Assembly (NCBI GenBank): GCA_016699325.1
Contig: CP064971.1
Span: 1,674,001-1,738,000 of the forward strand
Source: Methanolinea sp.
GTDB taxonomy: Archaea > Halobacteriota > Methanomicrobia > Methanomicrobiales > Methanospirillaceae
DNA: 64,000 nucleotides
Direction of reading: 5' to 3'
This document shows positions 35,487 through 44,478 of this stretch, one piece after another (within the stretch, counting starts at the first letter, position 1; each line of letters begins with the position of its first letter). Below the pieces are notes generated by a model. That model was given only the letters and a program-made list of their open reading frames with translations, was not told where the DNA came from and searched no databases. Both the position numbers and the translations under genes were made by a program.

Positions 35487-35704
35487 GCTGAATGAATGGT
35501 GGATCGTAGAGGAATTTATGCCGACCGATTTTTACGCTCCTTTTCCATGGTTATGCGGGATAAATAAGCCGGGGGGGCACCTGTCCAGGATACCAGCAAC
35601 TGCCCCGGTCCCGTCCTTTCCACGGCCGCCAGGGCCCGCGCTGCAAGCGGTACAGCTGTGATTATGTGAGGCAGCCTCCAAAGAATACCATTGCGTGATG
35701 GGTG

Positions 35705-36172
35705 ATGGGTGAGAACGACCTGGACTACGAGACGCTTCACCTTGCCCGGTGGGATACCCGGTTCTGGGCCTGGCTGGTCGATTTTATCCTGGTCAGCCTG
35801 GTCCTGAACATATTCTCAAATCCCTTTCATTTCATCAGTGGGCTGTTCTCCTGGCATTATTTCGACTATTTTCTCCGGAGCCTGGGATTCCTGGTCTACT
35901 GGACAGCGATGGAAGGGGTATATGGGCAGTCGATCGGAAAGATGGTGCTGAACATCAAGGTCACCGACCGCGCTGGAAAGCCAGTCAGTTTCCAGAAAGC
36001 CCTGGTCGAAAGTCTCGGGAAATCGTTTATCCTCCCCATCGACTGCCTTATCGGGTGGCTCGGCATGCCGGGAAAAAAGCTCAGGTTATTTAACCGTGTC
36101 TCGGGTACCATCGTGGTCAAGACCGATTACCGGGAACCGGCGGGGATCCGGTACATTCGCGACAAGGAATAA
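35705..36172 (+). CDS. RDD family membrane protein
   Basis: A 155-residue protein consisting of a single RDD domain without the zinc ribbon of the RDD protein at 31061. It shows RFWAWLVDFILVSLVLNIF (Arg-Asp helix), a short central span near residues 60-70, GQSIGKMVLNIKVTDRAGKPVSF (the family's loop) and a final stretch near 115-130. Start ATG 35705; a GTG three bases before is also in frame. The role is unknown. It is convergent with polB and divergent from cfbB. Confidence 0.85.
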   Translation: MGENDLDYETLHLARWDTRFWAWLVDFILVSLVLNIFSNPFHFISGLFSWHYFDYFLRSLGFLVYWTAMEGVYGQSIGKMVLNIKVTDRAGKPVSFQKALVESLGKSFILPIDCLIGWLGMPGKKLRLFNRVSGTIVVKTDYREPAGIRYIRDKE

Positions 36173-36312
36173 CCCACGATTCCCGTTTTGCAGGCCAGGC
36201 CTTCCGATCCGAACACGGCACGTGTAAAAACCGGCCGGTTTTCCGCAATGAGATGTGCAGCTCCCAGCGGCACACGTTCCAGCGGACCGGACCGGAAAAA
36301 AACCTGCGTTTC

Positions 36313-38724
36313 TCAACCGATACCCCACTGGGCCAGTGTGGTCCGGGATGGGTCGATGTCTGTCCATTTCCAGCCCAGCGCTTCGATGATCCGGGAGATC
36401 GGCTGCCGGAGGGTCTTTTCCAGCATCAGCTCCCAGTCTACCTGGAATTCTGGGGGAACCTGGTCGCCATACTCGAAGCAGAGCACATCGGTCTTCCGGT
36501 ACTTGGCGGTGACGTTCTTGATGTATACCCGTTTTGGCTTACTCCCTTTTGCAAACTCCATCCCGAGATGCTCGTTTGAATATCTTGCACCCCGAATATG
36601 GGCATCATCGGTCTGGTAGTCGGAAAGATCCTTTCCTATCCCCCCCGGGATGCCGATCTCGTCAAGTGAATACTTACCGGCACGATAGTTCCTGATGATA
36701 TCGGCCAGGTAGTCCCTGACGGACTCGTACTCTTCACCGTGGAGGATCATCTCCATCACCCGTTTCTGGACCGCCCGGGTGATCTGTGGTGAGTCACTCC
36801 GGCGGATCTCAAACCCTACGACATCGATCTCATCGGCCTCTTTACCCTCCTTCCAGACGAGGTGTCCGGCATACCGCTTCTTCTTCCCGGCCTGGAAGAA
36901 CCGCCGGTAGATCTTCTCAAACTTGATGGAGAAGTAGTGGCGTTCCACTGCAAGCTCCTGCCGGGCGAACCCTGTATAGCTCCGGTTCACGGCCTCCTCG
37001 ATGGTACGGGCCTTCCCGATGGTCTCTTCTAGGTTGCCGGGCGGGATGAGCACCATGCAGGAGTCGGTGTCGCCATAGATGACCCGGTAACCGAGCGCCT
37101 CGATGACCGACCGGGTATGCTCGATGATTGCTCGCCCCACCGAGGTGACTGCTGCACCGATCTCCCGGTCGTAGAGCCGGAAGCGCGTGTACCCGCTTAC
37201 CCCGTAGTAGGTATTCATGATGACCTTGAGGACATTCTGCTGGAGGTCGTAGAGGATATACTCCGGGGAATTGAAGGGGAACTGGTTCCGCATCTTCTTC
37301 TTCTCCTCCCGTTCGACCAGGAGGTCGCTTATGATGCTCCGGGTGAGTCCGTCCGGCTCTTTCCTGAACCGGATGCCGTTGGGGGCCTTCAGCTCTCCAC
37401 CCGGATCCTTCGTCTCCGGGGAGGCGTTGATGGTCATCATGGCCATTGGGTAGAGTGACTTCAGGTCAAGGACCACGACGTTCTCCCGGACCCCTCTGCT
37501 CGGCTCAAAGACCGTTGCCCCTTCAAACTCTTCGGAGGGGGCAAACCCTTTCGAGGGAAGGACGTAGCGCCCGAAGGCTTTCCGGAGGACAAAGACATCG
37601 ATGACGCTCGATGAGTTCAGGGTCCTCTCGAGCGGGCAGCCAACGTACCGGGCGATCTCGCGGTAGAATTCGATGATCCTGTTTTTCTGGTTGATGGCCA
37701 CGCAGAGCTCGACGTCCTTGAAGTTATACTCGACGAGGAGGCAGGGATCGTTCTTCCAGAGCTCGCTGATGGTGCCGGTATACCGGACCTTGGTCTCACC
37801 GATCTCTACTTCGGCCACGGCATCGAGGCGGTAGGACTCCTGCTGGGTGGCGTGCATCTTCCGGTATGCCGAGAGGAGATCGAAGACTGTTCTGCCGCGG
37901 AGCGCGTTTCGCTCAGTCATTCCTTCGAGCCGGGCGAGCGAGACGGGGTTCTGGCCCAGGACCTCCATCCGTTTGACCAGGTAGGGAAGGTCGAATTCCA
38001 GGAAGTTCCACCCAGAGAGGATATCTGGGTCACGCTCGCGGATGTATCCCGAGAAGGCCTCGAGCATGCTGCGCTCTGTCTGGAAGGTCCGTATATCGTG
38101 GGTCCCTGCGCAGAAGCACCCGTTTTCCAGCCCTTCCCTGGTTGAGAGAACACCAAGATCGCAGTGGTCCGTTCCCGGAGAAAAGATAAAACTTGTATAA
38201 TCACCGGCGTACGAATCCCAGCAGGTGATGCAGATCACCGCATCGCGTGCCGGGTCGGGGAAGCCTCTCACGTCCTCGCACTCGATGTCAAGGATGCAGA
38301 TCCGGGCCGGGCAGGAGACGTCTGCCGGCCGGACTTCTTCATACATGCAGACTTCGGATGGTGCAGAAACCCCCCCGGTCAGCGCGGTATCGATCATGAA
38401 CCGCGTGGTGAACGGGATATCAGCCTCGTAGTGGTTGTAACGGTCGCGAATCTCCCGGACATCGGTAGGCTTTATGGTATAGAGCCTCCGGAGCATCTCG
38501 CCCCGGATGGAGCGGTAAGCTACCTCTTCCTCGACAGTGACCTGAGCCGGGTGGGCCCTGCCATCCACCTGCGCTGCCGGTGCATAGAAGTAGGGACGAA
38601 AGCCGGTGACCTGGAGGTGGTGGGCATTTCTATTCAAATCACGGCCGAAGATGTGGATGACCGGCCCTCCGGGGCCAACGGAATATTCCAACTGGTTGAT
38701 ATCAATGCTGACCGGCCCGGTCAT
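36313..38724 (-). CDS. polB: DNA polymerase family B (replicative type)
   Basis: An 803-residue archaeal family B polymerase with proofreading exonuclease. Exonuclease motif I is CILDIECEDV (near residue 145), II is SGWNFLEFDLPYL, and the polymerase motifs are VVLDLKSLYPMAMM (motif A) and VIYGDTDSCMVL (motif C) with the Asp pairs intact. No intein is inserted in any motif. The start is ATG 38724 (MTGPVSIDINQLEYSV), preceded by a GGGAG site; longer in-frame options exist back to 38784 and reach into the mdh end. It follows mdh on the same strand. Confidence 0.95.
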   Translation of the reverse strand: MTGPVSIDINQLEYSVGPGGPVIHIFGRDLNRNAHHLQVTGFRPYFYAPAAQVDGRAHPAQVTVEEEVAYRSIRGEMLRRLYTIKPTDVREIRDRYNHYEADIPFTTRFMIDTALTGGVSAPSEVCMYEEVRPADVSCPARICILDIECEDVRGFPDPARDAVICITCWDSYAGDYTSFIFSPGTDHCDLGVLSTREGLENGCFCAGTHDIRTFQTERSMLEAFSGYIRERDPDILSGWNFLEFDLPYLVKRMEVLGQNPVSLARLEGMTERNALRGRTVFDLLSAYRKMHATQQESYRLDAVAEVEIGETKVRYTGTISELWKNDPCLLVEYNFKDVELCVAINQKNRIIEFYREIARYVGCPLERTLNSSSVIDVFVLRKAFGRYVLPSKGFAPSEEFEGATVFEPSRGVRENVVVLDLKSLYPMAMMTINASPETKDPGGELKAPNGIRFRKEPDGLTRSIISDLLVEREEKKKMRNQFPFNSPEYILYDLQQNVLKVIMNTYYGVSGYTRFRLYDREIGAAVTSVGRAIIEHTRSVIEALGYRVIYGDTDSCMVLIPPGNLEETIGKARTIEEAVNRSYTGFARQELAVERHYFSIKFEKIYRRFFQAGKKKRYAGHLVWKEGKEADEIDVVGFEIRRSDSPQITRAVQKRVMEMILHGEEYESVRDYLADIIRNYRAGKYSLDEIGIPGGIGKDLSDYQTDDAHIRGARYSNEHLGMEFAKGSKPKRVYIKNVTAKYRKTDVLCFEYGDQVPPEFQVDWELMLEKTLRQPISRIIEALGWKWTDIDPSRTTLAQWGIG

Positions 38725-38773
38725 TTCATGCTCCCTTGTCCTGGAGGCATCCTCCCTGTTTGTCATATTACGT

Positions 38774-39640
38774 TCAGATACCAAGCCGCGTGCAGAGGTC
38801 GGTCACAAACGCACCGGCTGCCTTGAATTTTTCCTGTTCCCATCCATCCAGATCCCATTCGGAGATACTGTGGATGCCGTTCCTGCCGACAGCTGCCGGA
38901 ACCCCCAGGGAGCACCGGTCAAGCCCGTATTCGCCCTCCAGCACACATGAGCAGGGGAGAAGAGTCCGTTCATCACCGGATATGATCCTGATGAGATGTG
39001 CAATGTGCAGGGCGGGGCCAAACTCGGTCCCTCCCTTGCCACGGATAACCTCCATGCTTGCCTTCCGGAGGCTTTCCAGGATATCATCCCTGAGAGGTTC
39101 CGGGACGTCCTGCTCCAGCCGGGAGAAGACCGGCACCTGATGTTCGCCATGTTCACCTATCACCCAGGGGGTTCCGGAGATGCCCTGTTCCTGCAGCACC
39201 GTTCCGAACCGGGCACTGTCGATCTGCCCGCCAAACCCGATGCACTGCCGGGGTTCAAGTCCCGTGTTCCGGCAGAGGTAATAGTTATTTGCATCCATCG
39301 GGTTGGTCACGGTGATCAGCACTCCGGAAAAGCGGGTGAGAGCCCGGCTGCAGCTCGATGCCACCGGCAGGTTGACCGAGAGCAGGTCGGCCCGGGATTT
39401 CACTGCGGGATTCCGGGGAATTCCTGCGGCAAATACGCAGATGTCGGCTTCCGCAGTATCACGCCAGTCGGTGCTGATCGTGATATCCAGCCCGGTATGG
39501 ATCAGGTCGAGCACCTGGGAGCGGAGGAGGGTTTCTGCGGTGTCAAAAAGCACCAGGTCATCGGCAAGGCCGAGGACCGAGGAGAGGAAGGCAACCTCTC
39601 CCCCAATCCTTCCCACTCCCAGCACTGCGAGCCTGGTCAT
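38774..39640 (-). CDS. mdh: Malate dehydrogenase (LDH-like)
   Basis: A 288-residue NAD(P)-dependent 2-hydroxyacid dehydrogenase of the LDH/MDH superfamily. The dinucleotide fold begins with LAVLGVGRIGGEVAFL (residues about 4-19), the substrate loop holds FAAGIPRNPAVKSRADLL with Arg, and the catalytic His lies in VIGEHGEHQVPVF near residue 165. In methanogens it links oxaloacetate and malate in the partial reductive citric acid pathway. ATG 39640 is the family start; the longer frame would run into the divergent pyrD. The Asp at the end of strand 2 (LFDTAE) points to NAD preference, which is inference. Confidence 0.9.
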   Translation of the reverse strand: MTRLAVLGVGRIGGEVAFLSSVLGLADDLVLFDTAETLLRSQVLDLIHTGLDITISTDWRDTAEADICVFAAGIPRNPAVKSRADLLSVNLPVASSCSRALTRFSGVLITVTNPMDANNYYLCRNTGLEPRQCIGFGGQIDSARFGTVLQEQGISGTPWVIGEHGEHQVPVFSRLEQDVPEPLRDDILESLRKASMEVIRGKGGTEFGPALHIAHLIRIISGDERTLLPCSCVLEGEYGLDRCSLGVPAAVGRNGIHSISEWDLDGWEQEKFKAAGAFVTDLCTRLGI

Positions 39641-39663
39641 AATCCTCAATATTGGGGAGGGTT

Positions 39664-39674
39664 GAAATATAATA
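39664..39674 (+). promoter_or_regulatory. TATA box of a likely leaderless pyrD transcript
   Basis: The AT-rich stretch GAAATATAATA lies 22-32 bases before the GTG of pyrD (39696), so transcription probably starts at or beside the start codon. It sits in the 55-base gap to the divergent mdh. Confidence 0.5.
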
Positions 39675-39695
39675 CAACCACTGGAGCAATCGACT

Positions 39696-40586
39696 GTGCT
39701 GCCGAAACTGCGACCCGGAACCGTGCATGTCGGAGGAGTAAACCTTGCCAACCACCTCATCCTTGCTGCAGGAATTCTCGGGACCACGGGAGCATCGCTT
39801 GCACGGATGCTGGAGAGCGGTGCAGGGGGGGCAGTCACCAAGTCCATTGGGCCGTATCCTTGTGCTGGCCATCCCGGCCCCTGCGTGGTCGAGGTGGATG
39901 CCGGGGTCCTGAATGCAATGGGCCTGCCCAATCCCTCTCATGAATTCGTCGATGAGATCGCTCCCCTGGCAGGAAAACCGGTCATCGCCAGTATCTATGG
40001 CGGCAGCCCTGCGGAGTTCCGGACGGTTGCCGGATGGTTTGCAGGGCAGGTTGCAGCGTTTGAGCTCAATGTGAGCTGCCCCCATGCCGCGGGCTACGGC
40101 GCAGCACTGGGTTCTGACCCCCGCATGGTCGAGAAATGTACCCGTGCTGTCAACGATATTGGTGTTCCGGTGTGGGTCAAGCTGACCCCCAATGTCACGG
40201 ACATCGCCGCCTGCGGCCGGGCTGCCGAGCAGGGAGGGGCGAGCGCCATCGTGGCCATCAATACCCTGAAGGCCATGCGCATATCCCCGGAACTGCGGCG
40301 GCCGGTCCTCGGCAACCGGTTCGGGGGGCTCTCCGGGAAGGCGATCTTTCCCATCGCAGTCCGCTGCGTATACGAACTCTACGAAGCATGTTCAATTCCC
40401 ATTATTGGGTGCGGGGGAATTTCCTCTGCGCGGGATGTGCTCGAGATGATGATGGCCGGTGCAGCAGCTGTGGAGATTGGAACCGCAGTAAAAGATGACC
40501 CCCGGATATTCGGAAAGATCGCGGCAGATCTCTATAGCCCTGACGGTGTCAGGGCAGACGACCTGGTGGGGTGCGCCCATGGGTGA
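39696..40586 (+). CDS. pyrD: Dihydroorotate dehydrogenase, catalytic subunit (class 1B)
   Basis: Oxidises dihydroorotate to orotate in pyrimidine synthesis. The 296-residue FMN TIM barrel shows LANHLILAAGILG (start), the ELNVSCPHAAGYG block with the active-site Cys (near residue 130), WVKLTPNVTDI with the FMN-binding Lys, and GCGGISSARDVLEMMMAGAAAVEIGTA at the phosphate site. The next gene, pyrK, provides the FAD/iron-sulfur subunit, which fits class 1B, NAD-linked enzymes. The GTG start is supported by the TATA spacing. The end overlaps pyrK by 8 bases. Confidence 0.94.
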   Translation: MLPKLRPGTVHVGGVNLANHLILAAGILGTTGASLARMLESGAGGAVTKSIGPYPCAGHPGPCVVEVDAGVLNAMGLPNPSHEFVDEIAPLAGKPVIASIYGGSPAEFRTVAGWFAGQVAAFELNVSCPHAAGYGAALGSDPRMVEKCTRAVNDIGVPVWVKLTPNVTDIAACGRAAEQGGASAIVAINTLKAMRISPELRRPVLGNRFGGLSGKAIFPIAVRCVYELYEACSIPIIGCGGISSARDVLEMMMAGAAAVEIGTAVKDDPRIFGKIAADLYSPDGVRADDLVGCAHG

Positions 40587-41343
40587 CAGGTGTGGCCGGG
40601 TACTTGAGATCAGGGAAGTCGTGAAAGAGTCCCCGTCCGTCCGGACCCTGTACTTCGGAGAGTCATTCTCATTCTGTCCAGGCCAGTTCGTCATGGTATG
40701 GGTTCCGGGCATCGATGAGGTGCCGATGGCACTCTCCTCTGCCCGCTCCATCACCGTCCAGGATGTCGGCGAGGCCACCGCAGCCCTCTGCGGGATGCGG
40801 CCCGGCGACCTGATCGGGATCCGCGGACCGTTCGGCAACGGGTTTCCTGAGGGAGACGGGATCCTTGCGATTGCCGGGGGAGTCGGCGCTGCCCCGCTCC
40901 GGCCACTGGTTGTGGAGGGCCGGGTTGATACGCTGCTGCTCGGTGCGCGGAACGCAGGCGAGCTCCTCTTCACGCGGGAGTTTTCCAGCGCCACCCGGCT
41001 GCTCACAGCAACCGATGACGGAACGGCAGGGCACCACGGGTTCGTGACCGATCTCCTGGCACGGGAAGATCCCCGGGCCTACGACCTGATCTGCATCTGT
41101 GGCCCCGAGAGGATGATGCACGCCATCCTGTGCGCTCTCGACCGCGCAGGAATAGCCGGCCGCGGGTTCTTCAGCCTCAACCGCTATATGAAGTGCGGTA
41201 TAGGCCTGTGCGGGTCCTGTTGCATTGATCCCGACGGTCTCCGTGTCTGCCGTGATGGCCCGGTCTTCTCCGGGGATATCCTGCTCTGCTCGGAATTCGG
41301 TCGCTATTGTCGCGACTCGAGCGGCAGGAAAAAACCGGTCTGA
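40579..41343 (+). CDS. pyrK: Dihydroorotate dehydrogenase electron transfer subunit
   Basis: A 254-residue ferredoxin-reductase-type protein that passes electrons from the PyrD FMN to NAD. FAD-binding part: VWVPGIDEVPMALSSAR (residues about 37-53). NAD part: LAIAGGVGAAPLRPL near residue 97. The 2Fe-2S site is the C-terminal cysteine set CGIGLCGSCCIDPDGLRVC (CxxxxCxxC and a later Cys). I use ATG 40579, which overlaps the pyrD stop; the longer frame lies inside pyrD. Confidence 0.94.
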   Translation: MGDRCGRVLEIREVVKESPSVRTLYFGESFSFCPGQFVMVWVPGIDEVPMALSSARSITVQDVGEATAALCGMRPGDLIGIRGPFGNGFPEGDGILAIAGGVGAAPLRPLVVEGRVDTLLLGARNAGELLFTREFSSATRLLTATDDGTAGHHGFVTDLLAREDPRAYDLICICGPERMMHAILCALDRAGIAGRGFFSLNRYMKCGIGLCGSCCIDPDGLRVCRDGPVFSGDILLCSEFGRYCRDSSGRKKPV

Positions 41344-41557
41344 CCTGCTGCGAGCGTGAGGTATATATACAAACACTTTTTATAGCAGTTGGTAAAACAG
41401 GCCTGTTCTCCTTTTAAAAAAAGAAGAAAATGGGATTGGTTCTCTAAAAACAATTAGAAAGTTATTAATAACACCAGAAAAGATTTTAATTTTGACCCTA
41501 TACGAGAAGTGAGTTTGGGGTTATTGGTTAAGGTAGACATTCGAGAGGTGTGAAAAA
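41344..41557 (+). promoter_or_regulatory. Control region of fdhC
   Basis: An AT-rich 214-base gap, unlike the surrounding GC-rich DNA. It has two TATA-like stretches: GTATATATAC at 41361-41370 and TTTTAATTTT near 41484-41493, which would give leaders of about 160 and 40 bases. Between them lies a perfect 12-base palindrome (41461-41472). A GAGGTG ribosome-binding site at 41545-41550 precedes the fdhC ATG by 7 bases. Promoter use is not decided by sequence. Confidence 0.5.
41461..41472. promoter_or_regulatory. Perfect palindrome GTTATTAATAAC, candidate operator
   Basis: Twelve bases that equal their own reverse complement, about 12 bases upstream of the nearer TATA-like stretch and 85 bases before fdhC. 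It is the right size and position for a dimeric regulator. The binding protein is unknown. Confidence 0.35.
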
Positions 41558-42436
41558 ATGGTATTTCATCCCCCAGTGGCAATCGTCGCGAAGGCCGGCG
41601 ATGCTGGGAAGTACAAGGTAGGGCTGCCAGCCTGGAACATGCTCCTTCGCGGGTTCATGGCCGGCGCGTACATCGCTATGGGAGGCGCCCTCGCTACTGT
41701 ATGTAGTACCGGCATCATGGCGACCGATGCGGCACTCCGCTATGGCACTGCCAGTGCTGGTTTTAGCCAGCTCATCACGGGTGCTGTGTTCCCTGTTGGG
41801 CTTATTATCATCGTGCTCACCGGTGCAGAACTCTTCACTGGCGATGCGATGCTTGCCCCGATGGCTGCGTTCATCCATAAGGTCACCTGGGCTCAGGTCC
41901 TGAACCTCTGGGTATGGGTCTATATTGGAAACCTGATCGGTTCCATCGTATATGCGTACATCATGGCATACGGACCCCTGAGCTCCTGGGATGCGACCGG
42001 GGCGGTCACCGTCACGGCATTCGGAACACGTGCAATCGGTATTGCAGTGGCAAAGACGAGCTATGTCAGTATGGCCGGCCAGTGGTCGTGCTTCCTCAAA
42101 GCGATCGGTTGTAACTGGCTGGTCAACTTGGCCGTGCTGCTCGGTATCTGTGCTGACGACCTTATAGGCAAGTTCTTTGGGATCTGGTTCCCGATCATGT
42201 GTTTCGTTTCAACCGGGTTCGAGCACAGTGTCGCCAACATGTACTTCATCCCCGCCGGTATCATGACCCAGGGCTTCATCACTGACCCGACAAAGATCAA
42301 TGCCGGATTGACGTGGGTGACGTTCTGGACGAATAACCTTATCAACGTCACCATTGGCAACATTGTCGGTGGTATGTTCTTCGTGGGCGTCATCTACTGG
42401 GTTGCGTTCAGGAAAGAGATCGCCGCCCTCAAATAA
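41558..42436 (+). CDS. fdhC: Formate/nitrite transporter family protein, likely formate transporter FdhC
   Basis: A 292-residue membrane protein of the FNT family, which form pentameric formate channels. Six spans are visible, with family blocks LLRGFMAGAYIAMGGALA (first helix), GAELFTGDAMLAP (the broken helix region), GCNWLVNLAV near residue 188 and TGFEHSVANMYFIPAGI near residue 224, whose His is the central gating residue. Hydrogenotrophic methanogens import formate with it; no formate dehydrogenase gene is in this window. The next gene starts 9 bases after its stop. Confidence 0.93.
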   Translation: MVFHPPVAIVAKAGDAGKYKVGLPAWNMLLRGFMAGAYIAMGGALATVCSTGIMATDAALRYGTASAGFSQLITGAVFPVGLIIIVLTGAELFTGDAMLAPMAAFIHKVTWAQVLNLWVWVYIGNLIGSIVYAYIMAYGPLSSWDATGAVTVTAFGTRAIGIAVAKTSYVSMAGQWSCFLKAIGCNWLVNLAVLLGICADDLIGKFFGIWFPIMCFVSTGFEHSVANMYFIPAGIMTQGFITDPTKINAGLTWVTFWTNNLINVTIGNIVGGMFFVGVIYWVAFRKEIAALK

Positions 42437-42445
42437 CGGGATTGA

Positions 42446-42976
42446 ATGAAAATCGGAGAAATCAACCTGAAGATTACACCCATCGCCCTGGCGGTGGTTG
42501 CAATCTTCACCATCTTTTTGGCATACGCCTTTTTCGTCAGCCGCGACACCCATATCCTGTTCTGGGGTATCCCGACGCTCGTTCTGCTCCTGGTGATACC
42601 GCTTGGTCTCAATTACATGAGCCAGAAAGAGTATGCCGATATGATACCACAGTATGAACGGGAGGCCCGTCCTGTCCGGATCAGGATGATCAATCTGAAC
42701 ATGGTCGGCGAACCGGTAAGGATCGAAGGTGTTGTCGAGCGAATCTATTTCCAGTTCCTCAACCGCCCCCAGTTCCTGGTTGCCGACCGGAGCGGTGAGA
42801 TATCGGTCAAGATGTTCACCAGCCCGCAAGAAAAGATTCGGGTCGGGGATGTGGTTGAGGTTTTGGGCATGGTCATCAAGAGGTATATCGCTGGCGGAGA
42901 TGCGGTTATTAACGGCATCTCCATCAGGAAGATCGAAAAAACGATCAAAGTGCGCGAGAAACCGAAGAAGCCTTGA
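42446..42976 (+). CDS. Two-span membrane protein with an OB-fold-like domain
   Basis: A 176-residue protein. Two hydrophobic helices occupy residues about 11-30 and 40-55, then a soluble domain from about 75 to 165: PVRIEGVVERIYFQFLNRPQFLVADRSGEISVKMF and IRVGDVVEVLGMVIKRY read like the strands of an OB fold (five-stranded barrel with the family-like GDVVEVLG). A basic tail closes it. The layout resembles NfeD or YqeB-type membrane-anchored OB proteins, though I cannot name the family. It follows fdhC by 9 bases and is probably co-transcribed. Confidence 0.7.
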   Translation: MKIGEINLKITPIALAVVAIFTIFLAYAFFVSRDTHILFWGIPTLVLLLVIPLGLNYMSQKEYADMIPQYEREARPVRIRMINLNMVGEPVRIEGVVERIYFQFLNRPQFLVADRSGEISVKMFTSPQEKIRVGDVVEVLGMVIKRYIAGGDAVINGISIRKIEKTIKVREKPKKP

Positions 42977-43317
42977 TCTCCAGGAGAAACCTGGGTTTTA
43001 ATCGGCCTTTTTCCTCTCCTTCTTTATCATCTGGCACATGCCATGTTCTTCTGTCGATACAAAGGAACGGGTTCGTTGTGATCTTGGTGCGAATTGACCG
43101 AGCCCGGGACTGGCAGGCGAATATAATGATGATTATTCCTTGAAACCCCCCCAACGATTACCCCTGTTTTTCATCGCCGGGCCATGGTAACCGGTTCCAC
43201 CTTCCACGTCATCTCGCTCGAACCAGGTGCCCCTGGTGATCGAAACCTGCACCGCAGTTTCACCCCACCCACCTTCCACTTATATCCTCTCGTAACTCCA
43301 AACGATACATCAAAGAC
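42977..43317. other. Intergenic stretch of about 340 bases before mre11
   Basis: No convincing gene on either strand. A T-rich stretch near 43009-43024 (CCTTTTTCCTCTCCTT) could terminate the fdhC transcript. The last 40 bases hold the mre11 promoter. Confidence 0.45.
43279..43287 (+). promoter_or_regulatory. TATA box of the mre11-rad50-nurA-herA operon
   Basis: CTTATATCC about 35 bases before the mre11 ATG fits a transcript with a leader of roughly ten bases. No other start signal is seen before the following five genes, which overlap one another. Confidence 0.45.
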
Positions 43318-44478
43318 ATGAAGCTGGTTCATATCGCCGATACGCATCTTGGCCTGTCTCAGTTCAACCGGCTCGATCCCGATTCAGGGATGAACTTGCG
43401 CGAGAAACAGCTCTACGACAATTTTTTATCGGCAATCGACCGGATAATCCTCGAGAAACCCGATGTTCTGGTCCATGCCGGCGACCTCTTCGACCAGGTT
43501 AAGCCCAAGACCCGTGCTTATACTACGGTCCTGGAAGCCCTCGAACGGCTCCATGCTGCAGGGATTCCGTTCGTGGTCATTGCCGGAAACCACAGCATGG
43601 TAAAGACCCGGTATACCACATCACCGTTCCAGGTGCTTGTCTACCATCCGGGGGATATCACCGCTGCATATTCGTTCCGCTATGAGCACGTGGAGATCGG
43701 GGATTGCATCTTTCACCTGATACCGAACATGCTGCGCCCCGAGGATTACCGGGCCGAATATGAGAAAGTGGCCCTCTCGGGTGGTCATGCCAACGTGCTG
43801 GTGACCCACGGGCTTGCGACATCTATCAGGGACCGGCGGCTTGCAACGGTAGCGGAGCACGAGCTGGACAGCACGATGCTCTCCGATGACTTCGATTACA
43901 TCGCGCTCGGCCATTACCACCGCCAGTCACGGATAACCGGGAAGGCCTGGTATTCAGGTTCCCTCGAATACCTGACTTATGGCGAGATCTCTGATCCTAA
44001 GGGAGGCCTCCTGGTCGACCTCGGCCACTCAGCTGGGGGAGACAGCCCGTGCGTCCAGCCGCTCGTACTTCCCCGGACACCGATGATCGACCTGGGGACG
44101 GTTATATGCGAAGGGTTGCACCCGGCAGATATTTCGCAGGAGGTCATCTCGCGGGTCGCAGAACGAAAAGTCCCTCCGCTTTCGATGGCGCAGGTAACGC
44201 TCGATTCCCTCTCCCGGGAACATGGAAAAGGGCCGGACATGCGTGAGCTTGCCGCAGTCCGGGAACAGCTGCTCGACCTGAAGATCCGGGTCCGGCAGAG
44301 CGGGGAGGGACAGGCGGTCCCGCTCCAGCAGGATTTCCATGCAATAGATTACCTGAAGGAGTTCTCGTCATTCATAGCTGCGCAGCAGCTCGGTACGAGG
44401 CAGAGGGAGTTTATCGGGCAGTGCGGGCAGGAAATTCTCCGCAGGGCAATGGACCGGCACCGGGAGGGATCTGGGTGA
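43318..44478 (+). CDS. mre11: DNA double-strand break repair nuclease Mre11
   Basis: A 386-residue calcineurin-like phosphoesterase that trims DNA ends with Rad50. The metal motifs are all present: IADTHLGL (residues about 6-13), HAGDLFDQ (about 58-65), IAGNHS (near 87), VTHG and the closing GHYHRQSRI near residue 200. A capping domain and a C-terminal Rad50-binding tail follow. The stop overlaps the rad50 GTG start by 4 bases. Confidence 0.95.
   Translation: MKLVHIADTHLGLSQFNRLDPDSGMNLREKQLYDNFLSAIDRIILEKPDVLVHAGDLFDQVKPKTRAYTTVLEALERLHAAGIPFVVIAGNHSMVKTRYTTSPFQVLVYHPGDITAAYSFRYEHVEIGDCIFHLIPNMLRPEDYRAEYEKVALSGGHANVLVTHGLATSIRDRRLATVAEHELDSTMLSDDFDYIALGHYHRQSRITGKAWYSGSLEYLTYGEISDPKGGLLVDLGHSAGGDSPCVQPLVLPRTPMIDLGTVICEGLHPADISQEVISRVAERKVPPLSMAQVTLDSLSREHGKGPDMRELAAVREQLLDLKIRVRQSGEGQAVPLQQDFHAIDYLKEFSSFIAAQQLGTRQREFIGQCGQEILRRAMDRHREGSG

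Noticed and set aside
34320..35661. Two long plus-strand frames opposite cfbB
   Set aside because: They are antisense to a gene with intact P-loop and glutaminase motifs.
36313..38784. Possible intein in the family B polymerase
   Set aside because: Motifs A and C and the spacing between them are continuous; length matches an intein-free polymerase.
38996..39943. A 315-codon plus-strand frame opposite mdh
   Set aside because: mdh has its catalytic motifs; the antisense frame runs on into pyrD and has no family features.
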